Below are positions 9,965 through 18,505 of a DNA stretch of 64,000 nt, one piece after another. The position numbers and the translations under genes are program-made. This DNA comes from Accumulibacter sp. (lineage in GTDB: Bacteria; Pseudomonadota; Gammaproteobacteria; Burkholderiales; Rhodocyclaceae): contig JAFLDO010000006.1 in the NCBI GenBank assembly GCA_017302455.1, positions 1 through 64,000 on the forward strand, read 5' to 3'. The notes beneath the pieces were generated by a model. It did no database searches. It was not told the origin of the DNA and saw only the letters and a program-made list of their open reading frames with translations. Each line of letters opens with the position of its first letter. The stretch's first letter is position 1.

Positions 9965-12075
9965 GCCGATTCCTTCGACAAGTCATCGGACGCAACTCCA
10001 TTGCCCGCATCAAACAATGGCAACAACAAATCCACCTGCGTTCCAATGTCGACAGCACTATCCACCGACAGCTTTCCCCCCAGTTCATGAACGTACTGGA
10101 AGCTCTCGTAGGCGCCAATGCCCATTCCCGTCGGTTTGGTCGTCTGGAAAGGCTTGAACAGGCGCTCGCGAACAAAATCAGGGCTCATCCCGCGCCCGGT
10201 GTCGCCCACCTCGATCAGCGCATGTGTCCCTTGCCGGGCCAGCCTGAGCCAGACGCGGCCACCGTTCTCCGTCGCATCCAGCGCGTTCTGCACCAGATGG
10301 CCGACCACGCGCTCAATCCGGTCTTCGTGCCCACGGGCAATCAGCCTCTCCTCGATATTCAGCTCCACATCCCTCCCCTGACCGGACTTGGCGGTCTGAA
10401 TACGCCGTACCACATCAGCTAGGTCAATACCGCGCGGCCCATCAAGCGGTGTTGCGCCTTCGCGCAGTTGCATCATCAACTTGCGCATGCGCTCGACGGA
10501 ATGATTAACGGTCATCAGCATGTCTTTCTGAAATTCCGGATTCTCACGATGGCGCTCAGCGTTCTTGAGCATCAGGGAGAGTTGAGCAACGATGTTCTTC
10601 AAGTCATGCACGACAAAAGCGGACATGCGGTTGAACGAATCGAACTTCCGGACCTCGAGCAGGGCCTCGCTGGCCTGCATCTGACCGAGAAACGCCCCGG
10701 CCTGCCGTGCGGCGGTCTTCAGAAGGTCGTTAACCTCCCAGTTGACATCGATTCTGGTACGGGCCGTCGCCAGGACGACAAAGGCGATCAGTTCACTGCC
10801 GGTGGTGAGAGGAACAACCAGCCATGCATTCGGAACCTCGACCAGCCAGGACGGGAGTTCGAGACCATCATAGCGACGCGGTAGAGAACGATACTCTTCG
10901 AGATTGATCACCCAGCCGCTGTCGAGCAGAAACCGGCAGAGCGGGCTGCCGACATCCTCCGTCGCCGGTGAAGCCGGCATGTTCCAGAAAGCTGCCTGAG
11001 CGAAAAAGCGGCCCGAGGGATCCTTCAACCACAATGCGCCGCTCGGACTCTCGACCATATCCGCCAGGCCGCGCACGACGTGTCGTCCCATGCCGGTAAA
11101 GCCGCCCTGTGCAGAAAGTGTCTGCGTAAATCGCAACCACTCCTCGCGATAGTCATAGCGGTAACTGAAGAAGTGCTTGCCGACCTGCACCCTCAACCTG
11201 GACCTCATCGAACCGGAGAAAGTCAGAGCAGCGAGGACCAGCAAGGCGGCAAAGAGCAGCGCCATCTGCAAGGCCCTACCCCACTCGCCGCCAAAGAAGC
11301 GGACGTAGTAACCGGCCGCCGCCATGAAAAGGAGATAGGTACCGACGATCAGCAGTGTCGCCGAGTGCAGGGCAGCACGCTGCGACATGACCAGTCTCCT
11401 CTTCCAGTCATGGCTGCGGATTGCCGACAAAGCCACCAGCGGCAAACCCATGGCATGCGCAAAACCGCGAATGCTGAAAGCGTCCGCATCAATGCGGTTG
11501 AACAGCAGGGCGTCCGAGTACAGGTACATGTCAAAAAGGAAGACACCGCCGAGGCCAAGACACAACGGCTTGATGCTCCAGCGGAAGTCAGGCGAAACGT
11601 TCCGGAAGAGGCGCTCGACGAGTACCAGGCCGTACACACTCATCGCCAGCGAAACGAACAAGGCCACTCGCTGTGACGACAGGACCAGGTCGACACCGAA
11701 GACGACCATGACTTGCGCGGCGAAACCACCCACGACCAGCAGCAGGGCGAAGCCGCTCAGCCAGCCTGTAGCCGCTGGCGAAGACGCCCCCTCGGCTGGT
11801 TCCGGTTTCATCAGGACGAGGAGAAAGAGATACCATCCGCCGAAGCGTAGCATGTCGGCCAGCAGGCTGCCGGCGAGGAAAAGCACCTGGCCGGTCAGCG
11901 CAAAGGCCAGGCCCAGCATCCCCCACAGCGCGCACAGGCTGACGGCAAGGAACATGGCGCGACTGCGACCGCCAGCCCGCCAGCCGGCCGCAAGGTACAG
12001 CGTCAGGAGGGCCGCCAATACGCCGGCCAGCCCGTAGCTCCACACCGCGACCATTGCCATCTTGCTGTCCATCAT
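9961..12075 (-). CDS. prsK: PEP-CTERM system histidine kinase PrsK
   Basis: About 704 residues. The N-terminal third has some eight to nine membrane segments, then a GAF-like region (~residues 300-465) and a kinase core with H-box FVVHDLKNIVAQL and ATP-binding boxes QNALDAT, GDTGRGMS and PTGMGIGAYES. The D-x-K H-box and the multispanning N-terminus are typical of PrsK. The frame is open to 12144, but the ATG at 12075 has a G-rich box upstream and stands directly before the first membrane segment; 12072 and 12060 are other options. It is placed between epsB and prsR. Confidence 0.9.
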   Translation of the reverse strand: MMDSKMAMVAVWSYGLAGVLAALLTLYLAAGWRAGGRSRAMFLAVSLCALWGMLGLAFALTGQVLFLAGSLLADMLRFGGWYLFLLVLMKPEPAEGASSPAATGWLSGFALLLVVGGFAAQVMVVFGVDLVLSSQRVALFVSLAMSVYGLVLVERLFRNVSPDFRWSIKPLCLGLGGVFLFDMYLYSDALLFNRIDADAFSIRGFAHAMGLPLVALSAIRSHDWKRRLVMSQRAALHSATLLIVGTYLLFMAAAGYYVRFFGGEWGRALQMALLFAALLVLAALTFSGSMRSRLRVQVGKHFFSYRYDYREEWLRFTQTLSAQGGFTGMGRHVVRGLADMVESPSGALWLKDPSGRFFAQAAFWNMPASPATEDVGSPLCRFLLDSGWVINLEEYRSLPRRYDGLELPSWLVEVPNAWLVVPLTTGSELIAFVVLATARTRIDVNWEVNDLLKTAARQAGAFLGQMQASEALLEVRKFDSFNRMSAFVVHDLKNIVAQLSLMLKNAERHRENPEFQKDMLMTVNHSVERMRKLMMQLREGATPLDGPRGIDLADVVRRIQTAKSGQGRDVELNIEERLIARGHEDRIERVVGHLVQNALDATENGGRVWLRLARQGTHALIEVGDTGRGMSPDFVRERLFKPFQTTKPTGMGIGAYESFQYVHELGGKLSVDSAVDIGTQVDLLLPLFDAGNGVASDDLSKESA

Positions 12076-12133
12076 GGCCCACAATCCCCGCGTATCCTTG
12101 CACCCCGATGAACCGTAGGCCCCGGACGATGCT

Positions 12134-13516
12134 TCACCGGGCACCCTTGCCAGTCAAGACCACACCGACCGTCTGGAACAGAATCAGGACATCCAGGAAC
12201 AGGGTGTGGTTCTTGACGTAGTACAGATCGTATTGCAGCTTCTGCACGGAGTCTTCGACCGTTGCACCGTATTTGTACATAACCTGCGCCCAGCCGGTCA
12301 GCCCTGGCTTGACACTATGGCGTACGGCGTAGAACGGGATGTCACGCGTCAGTTGGTCAACAAAATAGGGGCGCTCAGGACGCGGCCCGACCAGACTCAT
12401 CTCCCCCGCCAGCACATTGTACAACTGCGGCAGTTCGTCGATACGCAACTTGCGAATGAGGCGACCAACCCGCGTCACACGGTCATCGTCCAGGGTCGCC
12501 CAACGAGGCTTACCGTCGCTCTCGGCATCGTTGAACATGCTGCGAAACTTGATGACCTTGAACAGGCGGCCATCGAGGCCAACCCGTTCCTGCCGATAGA
12601 AGACCGAAAAACCATCTTCCAGCACGATCAGGATCGCCGTCAGCATCATCACTGGCAAGGCAAGAAGCAACAGGAAAGCGGCGACCAAGACATCAAACAG
12701 CCGTTTGATACTCGTCCGCCGCCAATTCTGCCGGAAGCCCTCGCCAAAAATCAGCCAGCCCACCCGCAGCGAATCGAGGCGGAGTTGCCCGAGAGCACGT
12801 TCGAAGTAGCTCGCCAGGTCCAGCACCCTGACGCCCGACAGCTTGCAGTCAAGCAACTCACGCAAGGGCAGTGCACCGCCGCGACGCTCCCGCACGGCAA
12901 CGATGATCTCGTCAACCTTCAGGGACTGCGCCGTATCGGAGAGTGACATCTGCTGGGACAGGACGACCTGCGCCGGAACGACGATCTCCGTTTCAGTAGC
13001 ACACGGATAGAAACCAACGATCTGGATGTCCGGATCCGACTTGCGCAACACGCGGCCCACGTTCTCGGCTTCCTCACCAACGCCAAAAACAAGCACGCGG
13101 TGACTGAGAATGGAGCCAGACTGGCTGTGGGCCGAATGGACACGACGAAGCAGTGTGGTAAAGAGCGCCGCCAGCCCCGACAGCAACATGAAGTTCCGAT
13201 CGACCTCGGCCACCGAAAGCAGATAAAACACGCCGTACGCCAGTGGAATGGCAAGGTAGAGAGACAGCACCGCACGTGCTCGAGTCTCCTCGCGAGTACG
13301 GCTGTGCACTCTCTGATAGATCCCCAGCCAAGTGTTGAAGACGATCATCGTCAGCGCAAAGATCACCGCATAAAAGGCGACTTTCTCAAGTTCGAAGCGG
13401 CCTCCACCGCCGATCCACATCGCGGCAAGAATCACACATACGACCGGGAACATCAGGTCGACGGCAACCTGGGCAATAGTCTTCCGATGAAACCAATGAT
13501 TGAACACCTTGATCAC
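12134..13516 (-). CDS. epsB: EpsB-type initiating sugar transferase of the exosortase/PEP-CTERM system (TIGR03013 type)
   Basis: 460 residues. Four N-terminal membrane segments, a CoA-binding-like flavodoxin region (~residues 120-250), one further membrane helix and a C-terminal bacterial sugar transferase domain with KRLFDVLVAAFLLLLALP, YRQERVGLDGRLFKVIKFRSM, RKLRIDELPQLYNVLAGEMS and VGPRPERP. Such enzymes load the first sugar phosphate onto undecaprenyl phosphate at the inner membrane. Adjacency to prsK/prsR/prsT is characteristic of this subfamily. It heads the run and is preceded by a 298-base untranslated stretch with a marked stem-loop. Confidence 0.9.
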   Translation of the reverse strand: MIKVFNHWFHRKTIAQVAVDLMFPVVCVILAAMWIGGGGRFELEKVAFYAVIFALTMIVFNTWLGIYQRVHSRTREETRARAVLSLYLAIPLAYGVFYLLSVAEVDRNFMLLSGLAALFTTLLRRVHSAHSQSGSILSHRVLVFGVGEEAENVGRVLRKSDPDIQIVGFYPCATETEIVVPAQVVLSQQMSLSDTAQSLKVDEIIVAVRERRGGALPLRELLDCKLSGVRVLDLASYFERALGQLRLDSLRVGWLIFGEGFRQNWRRTSIKRLFDVLVAAFLLLLALPVMMLTAILIVLEDGFSVFYRQERVGLDGRLFKVIKFRSMFNDAESDGKPRWATLDDDRVTRVGRLIRKLRIDELPQLYNVLAGEMSLVGPRPERPYFVDQLTRDIPFYAVRHSVKPGLTGWAQVMYKYGATVEDSVQKLQYDLYYVKNHTLFLDVLILFQTVGVVLTGKGAR

Positions 13517-13566
13517 GATAGACCCCTTGCAAGCACGAACCTGGAAACTTCTCGTTTATGAACGAG

Positions 13567-13602
13567 GCTCGGCTACCTTCCTGGAACTTGGAAAAGCCGA
13601 GC
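13567..13602 (-). promoter_or_regulatory. Stem-loop in the 5' region of epsB
   Basis: GCTCGGCT (13567-13574) and AGCCGAGC (13595-13602) form a perfect 8-bp stem. Inside it TTCC and GGAA can add four more pairs, leaving a loop of eight bases. It lies about 50-85 bases upstream of the epsB start. It is not followed by a T tract in either direction, so it is more likely a 5'-leader structure than a terminator. No riboswitch class is recognised. Confidence 0.35.
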
Positions 13603-13814
13603 AAACGCCACGAAGCGAAGGCTATCAGTGCAGATGGTTGGGAACCGTGAACTAATGCACAAGCAGCGAACGATACCTCACGAGGGAAGCCGTTCTGCGC
13701 TCGCGGAGAATTAAGGCACTACTTCGATTAAAATACGTAACCATTTGATACAATTTATGATTATTTATAAAAGCAGACTGATTTATGCCGACATTATACC
13801 CCGATCAGCAACCC

Positions 13815-15986
13815 TCAGGGCGTTTTGAAGCACGCGGACGGCGCCTCGAGAAGGCTTTCAGGGGCTCGACCATCAAGGACCAGAGCAGAGCATAGCAGCA
13901 AGTAGAAGAGGAAAGCAGACCGTGGCATGTCCATCAGACTCGAGAACAACCCGACGACCAGGCAGGCAAGCAGTGCCGCAAGCAGATACGGTGCGAGGAT
14001 GTGATCTGCTCCGGGACCCCGCAGCAGATTGGCGAAAGCCATTGCCAGGAGAGCCAGCAGCAAAGAAAGTCCGATCAGTCCCTGATCAATCAGTACCTCG
14101 AGGAAGAGACTATCGACGTGCCAGGACAGGAAGTCATGGCGGCCGGAAAAGAACCACTGCGACATGCCGCCGGAAAAACCGCCATTACCCAACAGTTGCT
14201 GGCCCTTCGCATCGACGACGCTCAGGTTGTCCACATCGATGAAGTCCGCCGGCCCCAGCAAGCGCAAATCAAAGAATCCGAGCACGGGTACCGGCCATCC
14301 CCCGGGGAATCCCTGGCGCCCAGTCATTGACAGCGACACATGGCGCCATCCCTCGCCCCCCGCCAACCTGACCACGGCAGGCTGCGCGCACGACGCCGCA
14401 TAAAGCAAATGCTTATGGCACAGGCCGACGCTCAGCATCGCCGGCTGCAAGCTGCGCAAGTCCATGGCCACCGTATAAGTGCCTGCGAAAGGTGCAGGCA
14501 CACGCTGCAGCAACTCGAATCCGCCGCCCGGCCGCACGCTTTGCCGAGGCAAGAGGACGCGCAAGTGGGTCGCTTCGCCTTCTTCGACGAGACGCAGGCG
14601 ACCAGGCATCTGGCGCCCTGGCACGGTCTGCGAATAGTTTGCCGGGAACCGCCCGAGGCCCCGCCCGAGCAGGAACTCCGACGGGTCGCGCAACAGGCTC
14701 AGGCCCTCACGCCAGTGCTGCATGCGCCCACCGAGATCGCGCTCGCCGGCTGCGAACCTGGCGCTCATGAAGTCTCCCGCTGCCAGAACGGCGAGGATCT
14801 CGATGAGCAGAACGGCCACCAACACGCGGTTTCCGTACACCCGCCAGGGCTCCGACGCCAGCGCCACGAGCGCAGGCCGAGGCGCCATCGCCAGGACCCG
14901 ACGCCGCCGCCAGGGCGCCGCCAGCAGCCAGGCGAGCACCATCAGCGAAAATCCGACCGCCAGATAGACGCCACGCGAAAAGGTTGTCAGACAGGCGTAC
15001 GCGGCGCTCATCGCCAGCAGTGCCGCGAGCCCCCAGCGCCATCGGGAGCGCGCGTGCACCACTGCGTGGACGGCAAACGGAACAGTCAGGGCAAGAAAAC
15101 CGTCAAGGCCCGCGCCACCCACATGCATTTCCCAGAACAGCGCCGTGCTTCGATAGTGCGTGGAAAAATCCAGCAACCCTGGATATCCAGCGCGTTCCCA
15201 GAGGACAGCCACAGCCACCCAGCCCAGCCCGGTTGCCACACCGGCCGCGAGGCTTCGCCCGACAAGCAGCGGTCGGCTCGCCAACAGGCTGGCCAACGAC
15301 GGCAGGAGCAACAGAACCAGCAGGAAACTCTTGGCAATACGCAGGCTGTTCAACGGCTCTTCATAACCCTGAAACCACCCCAGGGGAAAGCCACCCGCAT
15401 CGGCAACACCACGCGCCAAGGCCAACAGATACGATACGGTCAAGAGACCCAGCCCAATCTGTGCCGGGCGGAAGCGCCCTACCGTCAGGGGCCACCCCGA
15501 GGCATGACGGGCACCCTCTCCCGACCGCTTGCGGGACGCATCCCCTGCCAGGCTACCCGGTTCGCCAACGGCACCGGCCCTGCAGCCAGAAGGCAGGCCA
15601 ATCGACGGGCTCGCCTGGAACTGTGGCGTCTGCGCGAGCCCTTCGGTGGAGGTTCCAGGCCGCTTCACACGCCAGCACCGCCCGGTCGCCATTCGCGCAT
15701 GGCAGCCCGCCACCGCGCCAAGCGCGAGCAGATCGAACTCCTCGATGCCTAGCCATCCCGTCCAGGCGGAAAACCCGGCAAGCGGCAACAACGCAGGTAG
15801 AACGAACAGCCACAAGGCTGGGCGCAGCCAGACGGTGATGCACCAGACAACAAAAGCCGGCGTCAGCCATGTCGCCCAGAGCGGATGATGCAGCGCAAGG
15901 AAAATGCCCAACAGGGCGGCAAGGATGGCCAGAGCACCGCAAATCCCAGGCATGGTCGCCGCCGCAAACGCCCTCTGTTCTGCCAC
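13815..15986 (-). CDS. Wzy/O-antigen-ligase-like membrane protein with a large extracytoplasmic domain
   Basis: About 723 residues. Roughly ten membrane helices fill the N-terminal half. A soluble region of about 160 residues (from LLGRGLGRFPANYSQ to NGGFSGGMSQWFFSGRHD) with beta-rich, carbohydrate-binding-like character follows, then HVDSLFLEVLIDQGLIGLSL and the last helices. The Wzy_C-like layout suggests polymerisation or ligation of lipid-linked glycans on the periplasmic side. The frame is open to 16184; I use the GTG at 15986 (AGGGGA box upstream), with the ATG at 15953 as the alternative. It lies upstream of epsB on the same strand, 298 bases away. Confidence 0.75.
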   Translation of the reverse strand: MAEQRAFAAATMPGICGALAILAALLGIFLALHHPLWATWLTPAFVVWCITVWLRPALWLFVLPALLPLAGFSAWTGWLGIEEFDLLALGAVAGCHARMATGRCWRVKRPGTSTEGLAQTPQFQASPSIGLPSGCRAGAVGEPGSLAGDASRKRSGEGARHASGWPLTVGRFRPAQIGLGLLTVSYLLALARGVADAGGFPLGWFQGYEEPLNSLRIAKSFLLVLLLLPSLASLLASRPLLVGRSLAAGVATGLGWVAVAVLWERAGYPGLLDFSTHYRSTALFWEMHVGGAGLDGFLALTVPFAVHAVVHARSRWRWGLAALLAMSAAYACLTTFSRGVYLAVGFSLMVLAWLLAAPWRRRRVLAMAPRPALVALASEPWRVYGNRVLVAVLLIEILAVLAAGDFMSARFAAGERDLGGRMQHWREGLSLLRDPSEFLLGRGLGRFPANYSQTVPGRQMPGRLRLVEEGEATHLRVLLPRQSVRPGGGFELLQRVPAPFAGTYTVAMDLRSLQPAMLSVGLCHKHLLYAASCAQPAVVRLAGGEGWRHVSLSMTGRQGFPGGWPVPVLGFFDLRLLGPADFIDVDNLSVVDAKGQQLLGNGGFSGGMSQWFFSGRHDFLSWHVDSLFLEVLIDQGLIGLSLLLALLAMAFANLLRGPGADHILAPYLLAALLACLVVGLFSSLMDMPRSAFLFYLLLCSALVLDGRAPESLLEAPSACFKTP

Positions 15987-16594
15987 CAACTCGCGTCCCC
16001 TGGCCTGACTTTCCCGCAATTGCACGGCGTCATCTCTTTGACAACCACGTGAAGCGTCTGCGCCGGCTTCTGCCGGCGTACCGTATGCGCCGCGGCCACA
16101 CTCGCGCCCGCCGTCAGCGTAGCGGCTGCCAGCCCTGCTCACTGGCGCCGGATTCTGTCTGTCGCGCCGGAATCTGTCAATCAACAGGCGTCGCGCCAGG
16201 CGGTCGATGCTCGCCGAACGGCAAGGGGGCTGGGCCTTGCCGCCCTGCTATCGCGCACGGTCGCTTGCTGCCGGATTCGGGCACAGTCGCTTGCCAACCG
16301 GGTCGTTCTGGCGTCTAATCGGCAGACAATCCAGCCCCGACGATTTCGGCTGACGAACCCTCCGCCCGCCCCTCAGGCTTTCGTCACGAGCTGGCACACG
16401 GAGGAACAGAACGTGTTTTCGCCCGAATGGTGACACTGGATCGTACTTGGACTAGCGCTGACGATCGCCGAATCCGACCACGCCAAACTCGCACTGCTGC
16501 CCGCAGACATCCTGAGCACTTTGTGCAGATTCTCTCGGCACGTGGTGCAGACTGGCAGTTGAGCGGGTAAACCACTCCCCTACGGAGACCTTCA
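15987..16594. other. Intergenic stretch with two pairs of short direct repeats
   Basis: No convincing gene. Two near-perfect repeat pairs are present: GCGCCGGATTCTGTC at 16145-16159 with a 14/15 copy at 16164-16178, and GCACGGTCGCTTGC at 16255-16268 with a 13/14 copy at 16281-16294. The 5' part overlaps the non-coding upstream extension of the Wzy-like frame. Promoters of the divergent genes at 15986 and 16595 must lie here, but I find no clear -35/-10 pair. Confidence 0.5.
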
Positions 16595-16738
16595 ATGAAC
16601 ACAGGCTGGATCGTTTTTGGCATCTGTATCGTTTTCGTCCTCGCAGGCGCGATTCCCCTGCTCAGAGATCGTGGAGCCGACAGGAGCCCGCCCATGCCGC
16701 GCAAGGAGACGCTGCACGACTGGCGAAACGAAAAGTAG
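16595..16738 (+). CDS. Small single-pass membrane protein, 47 aa
   Basis: ATG at 16595 with GGAGA seven bases upstream opens a 47-codon frame ending TAG. The product starts MNTGWIVFGICIVFVLAG, one hydrophobic helix (residues 5-23), followed by a basic, polar tail ending ETLHDWRNEK. Topology would be one inner-membrane helix with a cytoplasmic C-terminus. It stands alone between divergent and convergent neighbours. Small proteins of this shape are common in betaproteobacteria, but I cannot name a function. The ribosome site, helix and charged tail support a real gene. Confidence 0.6.
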   Translation: MNTGWIVFGICIVFVLAGAIPLLRDRGADRSPPMPRKETLHDWRNEK

Positions 16739-16820
16739 CCCGGCGGCCCCCGGCGGACGGACATCACCCACCTGCCAGCCAGTCAGCCCCCCGACTTCGC
16801 TGCCTCCCTGCGACACGGCC

Positions 16821-17273
16821 TCAAGTGGGAGAGGCCGACTTGAGCGCCTCCCGGATCTGGGCCAGAATGCTCTCATGATTGCTGTGCTGCTCCTCGGCCA
16901 TCGCCGGGAAGGCTGGCCAGCCATGGTCGAACCACTCCAGTCCGGCAAATTGGCGACTGCCCTCGTAACGGGGGATGACGTGAAAATGCACATGGTGATC
17001 GACCATCATCAGCATCAGGTAGTTGATGGCCTGGTAGCCAAAGGCTGACCTCAGGGCCATCTCCAGTCCGGGCAGCAGCTCGGCCAACTGGGCCATTTCT
17101 GCAGCCGTCACCTCCGAAAACCGGGCAACATGTCGGTTGAGCGACAAGATGCCGCAGCCCAGGGTCGCCTGCGCAGGTCTGAGCGACCATGACCAGGCCG
17201 TGTTTTTCGCGACCAACAGCTCCTCTACCCGAAACTTCGTGCGGAAATCGGCAAGCACCGATGATTCGTCCAT
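16821..17273 (-). CDS. HIT family protein
   Basis: 150 residues with the histidine-triad motif HVHFHVIP near residue 95, preceded by YLMLMMVDH, and the upstream LGCGILSLNRHVARFSE block of the HIT fold. HIT proteins hydrolyse or transfer nucleotides from dinucleoside polyphosphates or nucleotide conjugates. This one is a stand-alone short form; the substrate cannot be told. It is convergent with the 47-aa gene and divergent from the patatin-like gene. Confidence 0.85.
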   Translation of the reverse strand: MDESSVLADFRTKFRVEELLVAKNTAWSWSLRPAQATLGCGILSLNRHVARFSEVTAAEMAQLAELLPGLEMALRSAFGYQAINYLMLMMVDHHVHFHVIPRYEGSRQFAGLEWFDHGWPAFPAMAEEQHSNHESILAQIREALKSASPT

Positions 17274-17468
17274 CTTCTTTCTCTCCTGTCAGAAAACCGC
17301 CAAGGTAACAGACGTACTGGAGATCACTCCAGGGCCTTGCTCGCGCACACCGCCGCACAACGCGTCGACTGCTCTGCGTGAGCCTCGTCAGGCCTGGCCT
17401 ACTGTGGCAAACTTGCGCTCGCTGCTGGCGTTTGCCGGCACCTGACCAGCGCAGACAGACGAGAGGGA

Positions 17469-18446
17469 ATGACCATGACCAGGTACGGTTTCGTCGCCTC
17501 GGGCGGCGGCTATCGAAGCTTCTATACCGAAGGCGTGCTGGTCTGGCTGAAGCGAAACAACGTGCCTTTGGTGCACATCGCCTCGACCAGTTCCGGCAAC
17601 AACATTGTCGTCGACTTTCTGCTTTGGGACTGGCAGAGCGAGGAGTTACCGCCGGTCCTGAGCCGAACGCTCAGGCTCAACGTCACCGACATCTTTCATG
17701 TCTTCTCCAACTTTCTCGGTTTGCGCCCGCCGTTGCTCCCCACCGGCACGCATCTCTTCACCGTTGACAAGGACAGCTGCCGCAAGTCGCTCCTGCTCGA
17801 TGATCCACGGCGGCGCCAGTTGCTCGCCCAGCACCTGAAGACCTTGCGGTGGGATATTCGTGCCACCAACCTGAGCCAGCGACAGGGGCGTTTCTTCAAC
17901 GTGAACGAGATTCTGGGCGGCATCGACGATGCCAGTCTCGACGCATTCATGAATGCCTTCCTTGCCGGCATCACCACCATCCCGTATTTCAAGGCGATCA
18001 CCATCGATGGCGACTATTACATCGAGGGCGGCTATCTCGACAACACGCCGCTGCGCACCCTGTTCGAAGATGACGAGGTGGACGAGATCATCGCCGTCGA
18101 CTTCACCGACTACGACTATCACCGCGAACTTGACAAGCTCTACCACGCCAAGTCGTTCATCCTGCCGTTCAACAGCATAGATACGCACCTTCTCGTCAGT
18201 GACATGCAACTCACGCTGCCCAACACCCGCATCTTCGCGCAAGCGACCCTGATCAACGAAATGCTCAAGACGATGGGCAAAAAGAGCGCCGAGGTTGGCG
18301 GCAAGCGCTATTACGCCAAGCCGCTGCACGTGCTGCGACCAAAAGATCTCGAGAGTATGACGATTTCACTCAAGGACAGCAGCAACCAGAAGCGTTACTT
18401 CGAGCTTGGCCAACAGGAAGCTGCGGCGATGTTCCAGAGTTCCTGA
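17469..18446 (+). CDS. Divergent patatin-like phospholipase family protein
   Basis: 325 residues with a patatin-like outline: an oxyanion-hole-like SGGGYRSFYTEGV (residues ~10-22), a nucleophile-elbow position reading STSSGN (residues ~39-44), and IEGGYLDNTPL (~residue 187) where the catalytic Asp loop normally reads DGG. So the first Gly of GxSxG is Ser and the catalytic Asp position is Glu. It may be an altered hydrolase or inactive. No signal peptide is visible, suggesting a cytosolic protein or one exported by another route. A GAGAGG box precedes the ATG. It ends in a heptamer repeat. Confidence 0.7.
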   Translation: MTMTRYGFVASGGGYRSFYTEGVLVWLKRNNVPLVHIASTSSGNNIVVDFLLWDWQSEELPPVLSRTLRLNVTDIFHVFSNFLGLRPPLLPTGTHLFTVDKDSCRKSLLLDDPRRRQLLAQHLKTLRWDIRATNLSQRQGRFFNVNEILGGIDDASLDAFMNAFLAGITTIPYFKAITIDGDYYIEGGYLDNTPLRTLFEDDEVDEIIAVDFTDYDYHRELDKLYHAKSFILPFNSIDTHLLVSDMQLTLPNTRIFAQATLINEMLKTMGKKSAEVGGKRYYAKPLHVLRPKDLESMTISLKDSSNQKRYFELGQQEAAAMFQSS

Positions 18447-18471
18447 CGGCTTACGGCTTACGGCTGACGGC
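18444..18471. repeat. Four tandem 7-bp repeats, T(G/T)ACGGC
   Basis: TGACGGC-TTACGGC-TTACGGC-TGACGGC occupies 28 bases at the 3' end of the patatin-like gene; the first unit supplies its TGA stop. Copies differ only at the second base. Confidence 0.75.
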
Positions 18472-18505
18472 GCTGGAGTCGACAGGCGCAAGCGAGGATG
18501 CGGCC

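Noticed and set aside
14340..15752. 470-codon plus-strand frame opposite the Wzy-like gene
   Set aside because: Arg/Gln/His-rich antisense shadow without domains; the minus-strand gene has clear membrane helices.
15987..16184. N-terminal extension of the Wzy-like frame to 16184
   Set aside because: Polar, Arg/Gly-rich, no similarity to membrane polymerases; a ribosome site favours the GTG at 15986.
16480..16565. GGCACGTGGTGC as a sigma-54 promoter for the 47-aa gene
   Set aside because: GG and GC are eight bases apart; sigma-54 promoters need ten.
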